From: Saprospiraceae bacterium
GTDB lineage: Bacteria > Bacteroidota > Bacteroidia > Chitinophagales > Saprospiraceae
Reading direction: 5' to 3'
Assembly (NCBI GenBank): GCA_027488935.1
Contig: JAIYAP010000061.1
Coordinates: 1-64,000, forward strand
Length of the DNA: 64,000 bases
The notes beneath the pieces were generated by a model, which did not search any database, was not told the origin of the DNA, and saw only the letters and a program-made list of their open reading frames with translations. Each line of letters begins with the position of its first letter. Position 1 is the first letter of the stretch. Both the position numbers and the translations under genes were made by a program. Below, piece after piece: positions 45,401 to 53,068 of this stretch.

Positions 45401-46810
45401 AACCCGCTTGCAACCATCTGGAACCTGGGCAATGGCGTAACAGCAACTGGAAATTCCGCTGCAACCGTGTACCCGAAAGGCACCTTTACGGTGAACATGA
45501 TTACCGCAACCTCCTTTGGCTGCGCCGATACCACCCAGCGCAGTTTTACCATTGTTGGACCAGAAGGTAATTTCAACCTGGATAAATCCTTCATTTGCAA
45601 GGGTGACGATATTACATTTACCTTAATTGATACGGTGGATATCAGTGCTTATTCCTGGTCATTTGGAGATGGTACCACCTTGGATAATACCAGCCCTACT
45701 ACCCATACCTACAATTTTCAGCCACCGAGCGGACAAACCACCGCCAAATTGATTTTAACCGGCGAAGATGCAGCCTGTACCACGGTGGTGGAAAAACTGA
45801 TCAATTTCTCGCTGGTCAATGCTGATTTTATCCCGCAGGATTCATCGGTTTGCCTGGGCTTATCGCATGTTTTCCTGAATAACTCTACTGCTGCGGATCA
45901 ATCCCAATGGACCTTTGGAGATGGCAGCAGTTCGGGCAATAACAGTCCCGCGCACACTTACGCGAGTATCGGCAACTTCCCGGTGACCCTCATTATCACC
46001 GATTTGCCCTTGGGATGCAAGGATACCATCACCCGCAACGTAGCCATTGAAGCACTGCCTGATTTGTTGACCTTTGGCGATACCATTTGTTTGGGTGATA
46101 CGGCAACCATTGGCTTATTGTTCCCGTCGCCGGGAAATACATATGCCTGGACACCTTCCAACCTGATCTTGTCGCCATCCAATGGTCCCTTGGTGCAAGT
46201 CGTGCCGCAATCGTCTACCCAATTTGTAGTCAATGTAACCGATGTACAAGGTTGTAAAGGTACAGATACAGCGTATGTATTTGTACCACAAGCATTTACA
46301 GGTGCACAAAACCTGGACACCCTCGTTGCGCAAGGCCAACCCGTCACCCTGCCGGTTACTTACGACCCGAATTTCAGTTTCATGTGGACCCCTGATCCGG
46401 GTAATTTGAGACCGCCGGTCGTATCCAGCGAGGATAGTTCTTTGTTGTTCAAATTAAAAGTGAGCGATGTATATGGTTGCGCAAACAACGAATTTACCTT
46501 CAACATCAAGGTAATACCCGAAAAAGTATGGGCACCGAACGTGTTCACCCCCAATGGCGACACCCGCAACGATGTGTTCAAACTGCTGGCTGCCGGGGAG
46601 CAAGATCTGGTGACCGTAACAGCCTTCAAAATCTTTAACCGTTGGGGCCAGGTGGTGTTTGAGGCAAGTGGCAATTTAAAAACCGTTTCCTGGGATGGCA
46701 AATTTAAAGGGGAAGACGCTCCGGTAGACGTATATGTTTGGAAAGCGGAAGTGCGCTATCTGACTGGTAAAGAAGCCAGTTTGTCGGGACAAATTTCGTT
46801 GGTAAGGTAA
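42464..46810 (+). CDS. Large PKD-repeat surface protein, gliding-motility-associated (T9SS type-B) C-terminus
   Basis: The protein has about 1448 residues. ATG 42464 is used; ATG 42473 (MRITLTLIAIL) gives an equally good signal peptide, and the frame also opens at GTG 42446. It has about a dozen PKD-type domains, each with WDFGDG-like cores (WNFGDGNTSNQQNP, WTFGDGSSSGNNSP) and TYxxxGxFxVxL strands. From about 1350 it has a type-B sorting domain (VWAPNVFTPNGDTRNDVF; IFNRWGQVVFE). PKD-repeat proteins of this kind are surface adhesins or polymer-binding proteins. It starts a three-gene run with a lipoprotein and an M64 peptidase. Confidence 0.9.
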   Translation: MLLMRITLTLIAILVSLRSFAQTADITQGCAPLQVSFTPPAGSSGFFWDFKDGGSSNLAAPTNIFTTPGTYQVDFKNTPGGPIVGSTTITVFPKPVIGITADPAAGCRPLAVKFNDTTQINPNIQILSRNWVFGDGNSLPNVANPNYTYFTTGFFTVSVEYVTNFPSCNVTAVFPDFVKAGSKPSAGFTTTPNPAIACVPPLAVSFTNTTIGGSGNLSYAWDFGNGNTSVLANPPAQTYTTTGSFKVRLLATDAFGCVDSVSKTIKIGNPEADFFLPDTVCYLDTLTLDNLSDAGVYNWNFGPNANPSTSTTFEPIVVFTQGGPQTISLKVTAAGNCSSTFTKTIFVEKPDASFSVSPSYTCSDPSTFNFSANAAAPNQWTWEFSDGTTSNLQNPTYIYHFPDTTGYTKLGLALDTVRLTVTTPAGCVDTRIKIDSIWLPNARFMPNVQHGCAPLAVTFADSSKSQTPIVEWIWLFDDGTAPVVSTTGADVNHTFTNPGEYNVRLAIRNASGCIDTSYAILIEVGAPIFGDFSVDKQEVCPGDTVQFKNLTNDPRIDGWHFSSDNDRLFHCYQNSNPFWVYESETGDFDVSLTIDYNGCLQKVTKSDWVKVKGPIAQIHYKTTCDNTLLFDFTDESHDATKVTWYLGDGDSSLLSSFNHLYDPGTYQVVLKAENPASGCPISFDTATVYATQVKSLFNLPDTICGDTNYDLDGSKSTDVNAVCYKGYTWYFSFQRPIRTSEAVTEFGFGPSGPQTIWLEVEDINGCKDTSRQDFVVYNRKPSFTLSDPSICLPGKENFTDTSTGDAPIISWEWNFGDGNTSNQQNPMHTYTTPPANGTIYTVQLGIRDDKGCYGAATQEISLYQPISYITPQQAQICEDKTVNFSATDFTVEGSNLSWTWDFGNGGTATGQSVSQAFNNPGTFIVTLKFTEIATGCKGETTVPVQVQAYPQAAFTSNVDGQNIICYPQNMQFTNTSVSNNPLATIWNLGNGVTATGNSAATVYPKGTFTVNMITATSFGCADTTQRSFTIVGPEGNFNLDKSFICKGDDITFTLIDTVDISAYSWSFGDGTTLDNTSPTTHTYNFQPPSGQTTAKLILTGEDAACTTVVEKLINFSLVNADFIPQDSSVCLGLSHVFLNNSTAADQSQWTFGDGSSSGNNSPAHTYASIGNFPVTLIITDLPLGCKDTITRNVAIEALPDLLTFGDTICLGDTATIGLLFPSPGNTYAWTPSNLILSPSNGPLVQVVPQSSTQFVVNVTDVQGCKGTDTAYVFVPQAFTGAQNLDTLVAQGQPVTLPVTYDPNFSFMWTPDPGNLRPPVVSSEDSSLLFKLKVSDVYGCANNEFTFNIKVIPEKVWAPNVFTPNGDTRNDVFKLLAAGEQDLVTVTAFKIFNRWGQVVFEASGNLKTVSWDGKFKGEDAPVDVYVWKAEVRYLTGKEASLSGQISLVR

Positions 46811-46830
46811 ACACTTTCTGCAATACAACC

Positions 46831-47361
46831 ATGCGCGGCAATTTGTTTAATTACCTGAAAAACAACATTTTAAAGACCGTTTTGCTATTCCTGATGGCAT
46901 TATTGCTTTCCGAAGCATGTCGCCCAACCAGTGCAATCGCAAGGCCAGAACGGGTAATGCAACAGGATACCACGCCGACCATTTTGTTTTTAAATTATCT
47001 TTTTAAACAAGATACTTTAAATCCTCAAAAGCGCGTGCAGGTAAACTTGCTGAGCCATTCAACCGCCCAAGGAAAGTTAAAACCAGCGCTTGCCGTGCAA
47101 CCAGGGGAAGATGCGCGTTTTTGGGTATGCTTAAAGGATGCAAAGGGGCAGGTGTTACAACGCATCCCGCTCGACAACCCACTTGTGCAAAACCTGGAAT
47201 ATTTGGGGGAAGACAACCAATTTGCCCGAAAAACCATACAAATGGCACAATGGCCAGTAACCGTTCGGCTTCAATTTTTGCCCGGAACCAGGCGCATCAC
47301 CTTGGAAACTGGAACAAGCACTCAAAAGGCATCAATACTAAATACTTTTAAAATTGAATAA
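46831..47361 (+). CDS. Predicted lipoprotein, function unknown
   Basis: The protein has 176 residues. An N-terminal hydrophobic stretch ends in LLLSEAC, a lipobox-like site, so the mature protein probably begins at that Cys. The remainder is soluble, with a beta-rich part containing RVQVNLLSHSTAQGKLKPAL. I do not recognise a domain. The start is 20 bases after the PKD gene stop and the stop is 1 base before the M64 peptidase start, so the three are tightly linked. Confidence 0.7.
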   Translation: MRGNLFNYLKNNILKTVLLFLMALLLSEACRPTSAIARPERVMQQDTTPTILFLNYLFKQDTLNPQKRVQVNLLSHSTAQGKLKPALAVQPGEDARFWVCLKDAKGQVLQRIPLDNPLVQNLEYLGEDNQFARKTIQMAQWPVTVRLQFLPGTRRITLETGTSTQKASILNTFKIE

Positions 47362-47362
47362 C

Positions 47363-48769
47363 ATGCGTATTGGATTAATTTTCATAGGCTTATGTTTGAT
47401 TTCTTTGTTGAAAGCACAAACATTTCCAGTAGACACCCTAGTTTACAACGGACCGGTGGAAAAACGCATCAACCTGGTATTGTTGGGCGATGGGTACCGC
47501 AATGTTGATATGGATAAGTTTCAAACAGATGCTTTAAATTTTACCCAGGCCTTTTTTCAGGAAATCCCCTTTTCGCAATATAAAAACTATTTTAATGTAT
47601 TTAAAATAAGAACTCCATCGGTAGATGCCGGTGCGGATCATCCGGGCACCGCAACCGATGTGAATGAATCGAGTTTCCCGATTGCCAATGTAGACACGTA
47701 TTTTAGTTCGACCTTCGATTATGGGAGCATTCACCGACTATTGGTAGCCACCGATTATGCCAAAATATATAATGTATTGACCAACAACCTACCCATGTAC
47801 GATCAGGTGGTGGTGCTGGTAAACAGTCCGTTATATGGGGGCAGCGGCGGCACATTTGCAGTAGTATCTACCGATGCAAGCGCCACGGAGGTTGCTTTGC
47901 ATGAATTGGGGCATGCATTTGCCGATTTGGCCGACGAATATTGGTACATAGGTGGAGAAAAAGCCAACCGAACGGCAGAAACCAACCCAGGTTTGGTAAA
48001 ATGGAAAAACTGGATAGGGACAAATGAGGTAGGAATTTACCAGCATTGCTGCGGTGGCGATGCTGAAAACTGGTACAGACCGCACCAAGACTGTAAAATG
48101 CGGTATTTAGGTCCCGATTTTTGTCCGGTATGTACCGAAGCCATTGTGGAACGTATTCACGCATCGGCTTGGCCGTTAGAAGGCTTTAGCCCAACTACCG
48201 TTTCATTTCAGGCCACCGAAGACACCCTTTTGTTTTCGGTACAACTCCTTTTGCCCCAACCTAATACTTTAAAAACACAGTGGTTTTTGAATGACACCTT
48301 GATACAGGGCGGAGGAGACCAGTTGCAGTTGCCCACATCCACCTTATTGCCCGAAGCCGCTGTACAACCCTTTGGTTTCAACCGTTTAGCATGCTATATT
48401 GAAGACACTTCAAAACTACAACGGGTTGACGATCATGCTTTGATTCATTTTTACGATGTTCAATGGAAAATAAAAAAATCAGTGAGTGGTACACACCAGC
48501 TCGTTGGAGCTGCATCTGAAATAAGCATGCTGCTTTTTCCGAATCCAACCACCGACCACCTGTATTTGCGCGCTAAAACCGCCTATGCTGATCCTATTTT
48601 CCTTCAACTTTGGGATACGCAAGGGCGATTATTGAACACTTGGAGCATCCCGGCACTTACCCTAGATCAAGATTATCCGTTAGATTTAAGCCCGTATCCG
48701 GTGGGCAATTATCTGCTTCAACTGCAAGTGGGCGGCATGAAACAAGCCTACCCATTTATTCGACAATAG
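47363..48769 (+). CDS. Secreted M64-family (IgA-peptidase-like) metalloprotease, T9SS type-A
   Basis: The protein has 468 residues. ATG 47363 gives a signal peptide ending SLLKAQ. The family opening is NLVLLGDGYRNVDMDKF. The zinc motif HELGHAFADLADEY has His180, Glu181 and His184, and Asp191-Glu192 follow. A cysteine cluster (HCCGGDAENW; CPVC) is typical of M64 proteins. A type-A sorting domain starts near 390 (LLFPNPTTDHLYL). Its substrate is unknown; M64 enzymes were first described as cleaving IgA. It is the third gene of the PKD-protein operon. Confidence 0.92.
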   Translation: MRIGLIFIGLCLISLLKAQTFPVDTLVYNGPVEKRINLVLLGDGYRNVDMDKFQTDALNFTQAFFQEIPFSQYKNYFNVFKIRTPSVDAGADHPGTATDVNESSFPIANVDTYFSSTFDYGSIHRLLVATDYAKIYNVLTNNLPMYDQVVVLVNSPLYGGSGGTFAVVSTDASATEVALHELGHAFADLADEYWYIGGEKANRTAETNPGLVKWKNWIGTNEVGIYQHCCGGDAENWYRPHQDCKMRYLGPDFCPVCTEAIVERIHASAWPLEGFSPTTVSFQATEDTLLFSVQLLLPQPNTLKTQWFLNDTLIQGGGDQLQLPTSTLLPEAAVQPFGFNRLACYIEDTSKLQRVDDHALIHFYDVQWKIKKSVSGTHQLVGAASEISMLLFPNPTTDHLYLRAKTAYADPIFLQLWDTQGRLLNTWSIPALTLDQDYPLDLSPYPVGNYLLQLQVGGMKQAYPFIRQ

Positions 48770-49124
48770 ACCATCCTAAGCCTGCATTGGGTGTCTTACT
48801 TGAAGGCCGCTTCCATCCCTGGAACGGTTGCTGGGCTATTTTGAAAGGCACTCAGTTTATTTTTTTAAGCTAAATCTTTCTATTTAACGTTCATGTTAAT
48901 TTAATATTAAGTACTTGATTTAAAACAAATTACAAAAATGAACGACCAAAATAATAACTAGGATTGCAAGCCATGGCCAAATTTACGCTTGTCTTAAACC
49001 AAGTAAAGTTATACCTTGGACCAACTTTATAGTGAATTTCCATGTTAAAAACTGGATTGAAAAACCTGCTTTGACCTTTTCGAACGCTTTCTGAATTTTA
49101 TCAACTCAAACTTTTTGTTTACAC
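48770..49124. other. Non-coding gap with a candidate inverted-repeat operator
   Basis: No gene is seen in these 355 bases. The stretch 48890-48960 is strongly AT-rich. An inverted repeat TAAAGTT-N12-AACTTTA lies at 49004-49029, about 95 bases before the next start codon, and could be a regulator site. No convincing -33/-7 pair was found. Confidence 0.45.
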
Positions 49125-51074
49125 ATGAAACAAACCATTCTACTTCTTTGCCTGCTTGTGATGGGAACTCAGCTTGGCTGGGCTCAATCGAATTTAGTGA
49201 TTAAACACGACGTTACCGGAAGAAATTTGCCTTCGGTTAAAATGCGCGTACATGACCAAAACATCACAGGCTTCGAAACCGACGGAAACCAAAATGTTTC
49301 GGTTCCTGCTTCTGCAAATAGCCGTTTCTCTGCTGAAACCATTATTGGTATCACCCAGTACGACCTTCAAACCAATGCTTGTATGCCACAGCGTGTACAC
49401 AATTGGGGCGATGGTAAAGTTTCGGGCACTTTTATGGTATCCAAAACTGGTGAAGGTACACCTTATACCGACCGCGGCACAGGTTATAACTCCAATGCAA
49501 GCGGTGCGTTCGGTGCACCTGCTACTATTGTTCGCCAAGAAGCGGTACGTACCGGTTTCCCTGCCTACACGGTTTCTCCAAATGGAGAAGAGTGGATCAC
49601 TTCCCACGCTGCAGGTAATGTGATTCACTTTGCACACCGTGCACAAGGTGCAACTACCTGGATTGAAGGCAACATTCCAACTACAACGCCAAACGGCGGT
49701 TTGTGGACAGGCGTTGCAACAGGTGGCTCAGACGGCAAAACCGTACACGTTATTTACTACACAACGCCGATCGCAAGTGGTGGTGTTGCCGTAGACGGCA
49801 TGGATGGTACCATCAAGTATTGCCGTTCTTTGGACAATGGCGCAACTTGGGATATCATTGACGCTGCTTTGCCAGGTGTAAATGGCGACAACTACCTTGG
49901 TTTCTCTGCCAACTGCTACTCGATCAGCGCGAACGGAAATACCGTTGCAATCGGTGTGTTCCACTTGTTGAACGACGTTTTGATGTTCAAATCGGAAGAC
50001 AATGGTTCTACTTGGGCAAATGGCCGTGTAGTACACAACTTCCCATTGGCAAAATGGGGATTTGATGACGGTTATACTTTTGATGATATCGCTTCTGAAT
50101 TCAACCCAGACATTTGGCCAGCGCCAAGTGGCGTTATCGACTCATTGGCACTTTTGACCAATGACAACACCGGTAACGTATTGGTAGACGAAAATGGCAT
50201 CGTACACGTTGCATTCGGTACGTTCTTTATCCGCGATGCAGACACAGCGCAAGATAATTCCTACAACCTGTATCCTGGTACCAACCTGGGTATTGTTTAC
50301 TGGAACGACCTGTTGGATGACAATGCTGGTATCGTTGCGGGCTACTGCCCAGACTTGAATGCAGATGGTACCTTGGGTACAGCTACTTCAGACATTTACT
50401 ACGATGGCTACTACGGTATGAGCTTGAGCACTGGCGCTACCTTGGGTATTGATGCAGAGGGCAAAATTTACGTTTCTTACATCTCTAACCATGAGTTGAA
50501 TTTAACTACAGACAATTTCTTCTACAAGCAGCCATTTATTACCCAAAGTTCTTTGGACTGGACTACTTTCTCTGAGCCACAGCCTGTATTGCAGGATGAC
50601 TTGATTGAAGATCCGCTCGTTACTGCGTTTACTGAAAACTTCTATGCAGCAATCGCTCCTAAAGTAGACGACAAAGCACACATCGTTTGGCAGCAAGACT
50701 TTACCCTGGGCGTTTCTTTGCGCACCACCGGTACACAGCCTGCTGAAGACAATGAAATTCGCTACATCGGCTTCCCCGTTGATCGCCTGACCATTGGTAC
50801 CAACGAGCAGAAATTGAAAATCAAGGACATCGCTGTATTGCCTAACCCAGCCGCAAACAACGCATTGTTGCGTTTTGACCTGGTTAACAACGCAGAAATG
50901 AGCATCCAGGTAATCAACATGGCTGGCCAACGCGTAATGGAACAAAACGGTAACGGCGTTGCAGGTAGCAACAACATCAACCTGAATACAACTGCTTTGC
51001 AAAACGGTATCTACTTCGTACGCCTGAATGCAGGTGCGCAAAGCGGTGTTGTGAAGTTGACAATTGCGAAATAA
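49125..51074 (+). CDS. Secreted beta-propeller (sialidase-fold/BNR-like) protein, T9SS type-A
   Basis: The protein has 649 residues. The signal peptide ends LGWAQ. Repeated blades with Asp-box-like motifs (SLDNGATWDII; SEDNGSTWANG) indicate a sialidase-type beta-propeller. The usual arginine triad of true sialidases was not identified, so enzymatic activity is doubtful. A type-A sorting domain starts near 568 (VLPNPAANNALLRF). Codon choice is strongly biased (AAC, GAC, GGT, TTC), as in the six-module glycan-binding gene, so it may be highly expressed. It is transcribed alone and ends at a clear terminator. Confidence 0.75.
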   Translation: MKQTILLLCLLVMGTQLGWAQSNLVIKHDVTGRNLPSVKMRVHDQNITGFETDGNQNVSVPASANSRFSAETIIGITQYDLQTNACMPQRVHNWGDGKVSGTFMVSKTGEGTPYTDRGTGYNSNASGAFGAPATIVRQEAVRTGFPAYTVSPNGEEWITSHAAGNVIHFAHRAQGATTWIEGNIPTTTPNGGLWTGVATGGSDGKTVHVIYYTTPIASGGVAVDGMDGTIKYCRSLDNGATWDIIDAALPGVNGDNYLGFSANCYSISANGNTVAIGVFHLLNDVLMFKSEDNGSTWANGRVVHNFPLAKWGFDDGYTFDDIASEFNPDIWPAPSGVIDSLALLTNDNTGNVLVDENGIVHVAFGTFFIRDADTAQDNSYNLYPGTNLGIVYWNDLLDDNAGIVAGYCPDLNADGTLGTATSDIYYDGYYGMSLSTGATLGIDAEGKIYVSYISNHELNLTTDNFFYKQPFITQSSLDWTTFSEPQPVLQDDLIEDPLVTAFTENFYAAIAPKVDDKAHIVWQQDFTLGVSLRTTGTQPAEDNEIRYIGFPVDRLTIGTNEQKLKIKDIAVLPNPAANNALLRFDLVNNAEMSIQVINMAGQRVMEQNGNGVAGSNNINLNTTALQNGIYFVRLNAGAQSGVVKLTIAK

Positions 51075-51102
51075 TTTTTATCTATAAAACCTTCGCAATG
51101 AA

Positions 51103-51139
51103 AGCGCCATCTCGACTGTTCGGGATGGCGCTATTTTTT
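51103..51139 (+). terminator. Intrinsic terminator
   Basis: AGCGCCATC pairs with GATGGCGCT around a 12-base loop (tcgactgttcgg), which can itself close partly; a run of Ts follows. It ends the beta-propeller gene. Confidence 0.9.
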
Positions 51140-51316
51140 TAAAAAATTTTAACATTAAAGTGCAAATAAAATTCAAATAAGGCCGTTTTGCTCTTTTTTA
51201 ATCCCCCTCCATCATAGTTCGCGCTCACTGAAGCATCGACATCCCACCTCCAAATTACCCGCCTTCCCGGAAAGCCCAAGTTTAATAAACCGATTTTTTC
51301 ATCAACCATCTCAACC

Positions 51317-52972
51317 ATGGCATCTTTGAATCCACTTCAAGGCGCCCTGGGTACCCGCCGTGCAGCCCATTTGCTTCGCCGGACGAGTTTTCGTTATACC
51401 CGTAAGCGGGTAGACGAATTGGCCGCGTTAACCGCTACAGAGGCAATTGCCTCGTTGTTGGTAGCAGCGCCCTTGCAACTCGAACAGCCTGTATATGCCG
51501 CAGCCACCGGTACCCCTGCGCCTTGGATTAACCCGCCGCAGGCCCCAAACGCCCTTTTACCCGCCGAAGATTTCGAACTCAAACCCTACCTCGTCGCTTG
51601 GTGGGTCAATGAAGCGCTCCATGATCCGGGCATCACCCACAAAATGGCCTTTTTCCACCATCAATACCTGGCAACCGACACAGAAAGCGGCACCAGTATG
51701 GCCTATTTTGATTACCTCGCGCTCCTGCGTTGGGGAAGCCTGGGAAATTTCAAAAAATTGATCATTAAAATGACGGTCGACAATTGCATGTTGCGCTACC
51801 TCAACAATGATCAAAACTATGTAAACAATCCCAACGAAAACTTTGCCCGCGAATTTTTCGAACTGTTTACCATTGGCACCGGATTACCTGCCGGCCCTGG
51901 TGATTACACCACTTACACCGAAGACGATATTATACAGGCTGCCCGGATTCTAACCGGATACAACCATGCCAACCGCCACCAGTATGTCGACCCGGAAACG
52001 AATATTCCAGCAGGAAAAGCGTATCCGCAAAGCCATGATTTTCAGTCCAAAACATTTAGCGCGCGCTTTGGTGGCGCCACCATCACGCCGCCCAGCAATG
52101 ACGCCGCCGGAATGATGCTCGAATTCGAGGCGTTTGTAGACCTGGTTTTTGCGCAAGAAGCCACTGCACGCAACATCTGCCGCCGATTGTACCATTATTT
52201 CGTCACCCGCAACATCCCGACGGAGGTAGAAACGGACATCATCGGCGGCCTCGCCCAAACCTTTACTGCCAATAATTTTGAAATAAAACCCGTACTCGAG
52301 CAATTGCTTGCCAGCGAACATTTCTACGATGCCGATGATTCGGACAATGCCGATGAAATAATCGGAGCGCTCATCAAATCGCCCCTGGAATTGGCCTTGC
52401 AAACGCTTACGTTTTTTGATATGCCCATACCCGATCCGATGACCGAAAACGACCTGCATTACCAAAAGTTCTATTCCGCTGGTATTGTGGAGCGTATTCT
52501 CGGACGTGCCGGCATGAATTTGTTCTTTCCGTACGACGTGGCCGGCTATTCCGGTTATTACCAGGTACCCGACTTTAATCGGCAGTTTTTTAACTCGGCC
52601 ACCATTGTTCCGAGGTACAAAATGCCCGAAATGTTCCTGACCGGCACCTACGCCTGGGGCGGTGGCGCCAACCAGCCCCTCGGCTCCAAACTGGATGCCG
52701 CAACCTGGGTACGGGACAGCGGGGTAATTACCCAGGCCTCCGATGCGGCCACCCTGGTCAACGAGCTCACCCAATATTTGATGCCGGAAGCACCAGATGC
52801 CGACCGAACAGCCTATTTTCTGGATACCATTTTCCTGAACGGCTTGCCTGCCAACGATTGGCTGTATGAATGGGACAATTACCTCAATACCGGCGATGCT
52901 ACGGAAGTTTCTATTCCGTTGGGCAAGTTGATCACCGCGATTTTGTATGCGCCTGAGTATCAGGTGGGCTAG
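51317..52972 (+). CDS. DUF1800 domain protein
   Basis: The protein has 551 residues and covers a whole DUF1800 domain, with AAHLLRRTSFRYTRKRVDEL near the start, HKMAFFHHQYLAT and the hallmark NPNENFAREFFELFTIGTG, and RNICRRLYHYFVTRNIP. It has no signal peptide, membrane helix or sorting domain, unlike many relatives. The family function is unknown. It is paired with a DUF1501 gene downstream, as in many Bacteroidota and Planctomycetes. The two may act together. Confidence 0.9.
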   Translation: MASLNPLQGALGTRRAAHLLRRTSFRYTRKRVDELAALTATEAIASLLVAAPLQLEQPVYAAATGTPAPWINPPQAPNALLPAEDFELKPYLVAWWVNEALHDPGITHKMAFFHHQYLATDTESGTSMAYFDYLALLRWGSLGNFKKLIIKMTVDNCMLRYLNNDQNYVNNPNENFAREFFELFTIGTGLPAGPGDYTTYTEDDIIQAARILTGYNHANRHQYVDPETNIPAGKAYPQSHDFQSKTFSARFGGATITPPSNDAAGMMLEFEAFVDLVFAQEATARNICRRLYHYFVTRNIPTEVETDIIGGLAQTFTANNFEIKPVLEQLLASEHFYDADDSDNADEIIGALIKSPLELALQTLTFFDMPIPDPMTENDLHYQKFYSAGIVERILGRAGMNLFFPYDVAGYSGYYQVPDFNRQFFNSATIVPRYKMPEMFLTGTYAWGGGANQPLGSKLDAATWVRDSGVITQASDAATLVNELTQYLMPEAPDADRTAYFLDTIFLNGLPANDWLYEWDNYLNTGDATEVSIPLGKLITAILYAPEYQVG

Positions 52973-52976
52973 CCCA

Positions 52977-53054
52977 CCTACGCTGCGCTTCGGCGGGCAA
53001 GCCCTTTTACGAAGCGCAATGAATAAACAATCCTCCTACGCTACGCTTCGGCGG
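52977..53054. repeat. Two copies of a CCTACGCTxCGCTTCGGCGG element
   Basis: The 20-bp strings cctacgctgcgcttcggcgg (52977-52996) and cctacgctacgcttcggcgg (53035-53054) differ by one base. Both fall in the short gap between the DUF1800 and DUF1501 genes. Each can form a small GC-rich hairpin. This is a dispersed intergenic word. Confidence 0.85.
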
Positions 53055-53068
53055 ATAAATTCAAACAC

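Noticed and set aside
50502-51041. Minus-strand open frame of 179 codons opposite the beta-propeller gene
   Set aside because: It is an antisense shadow of a codon-biased gene and its translation resembles no family.
49125-51074. Annotation as an active sialidase
   Set aside because: Asp-box-like blades are visible, but the arginine triad and catalytic Tyr/Asp/Glu of sialidases were not identified.
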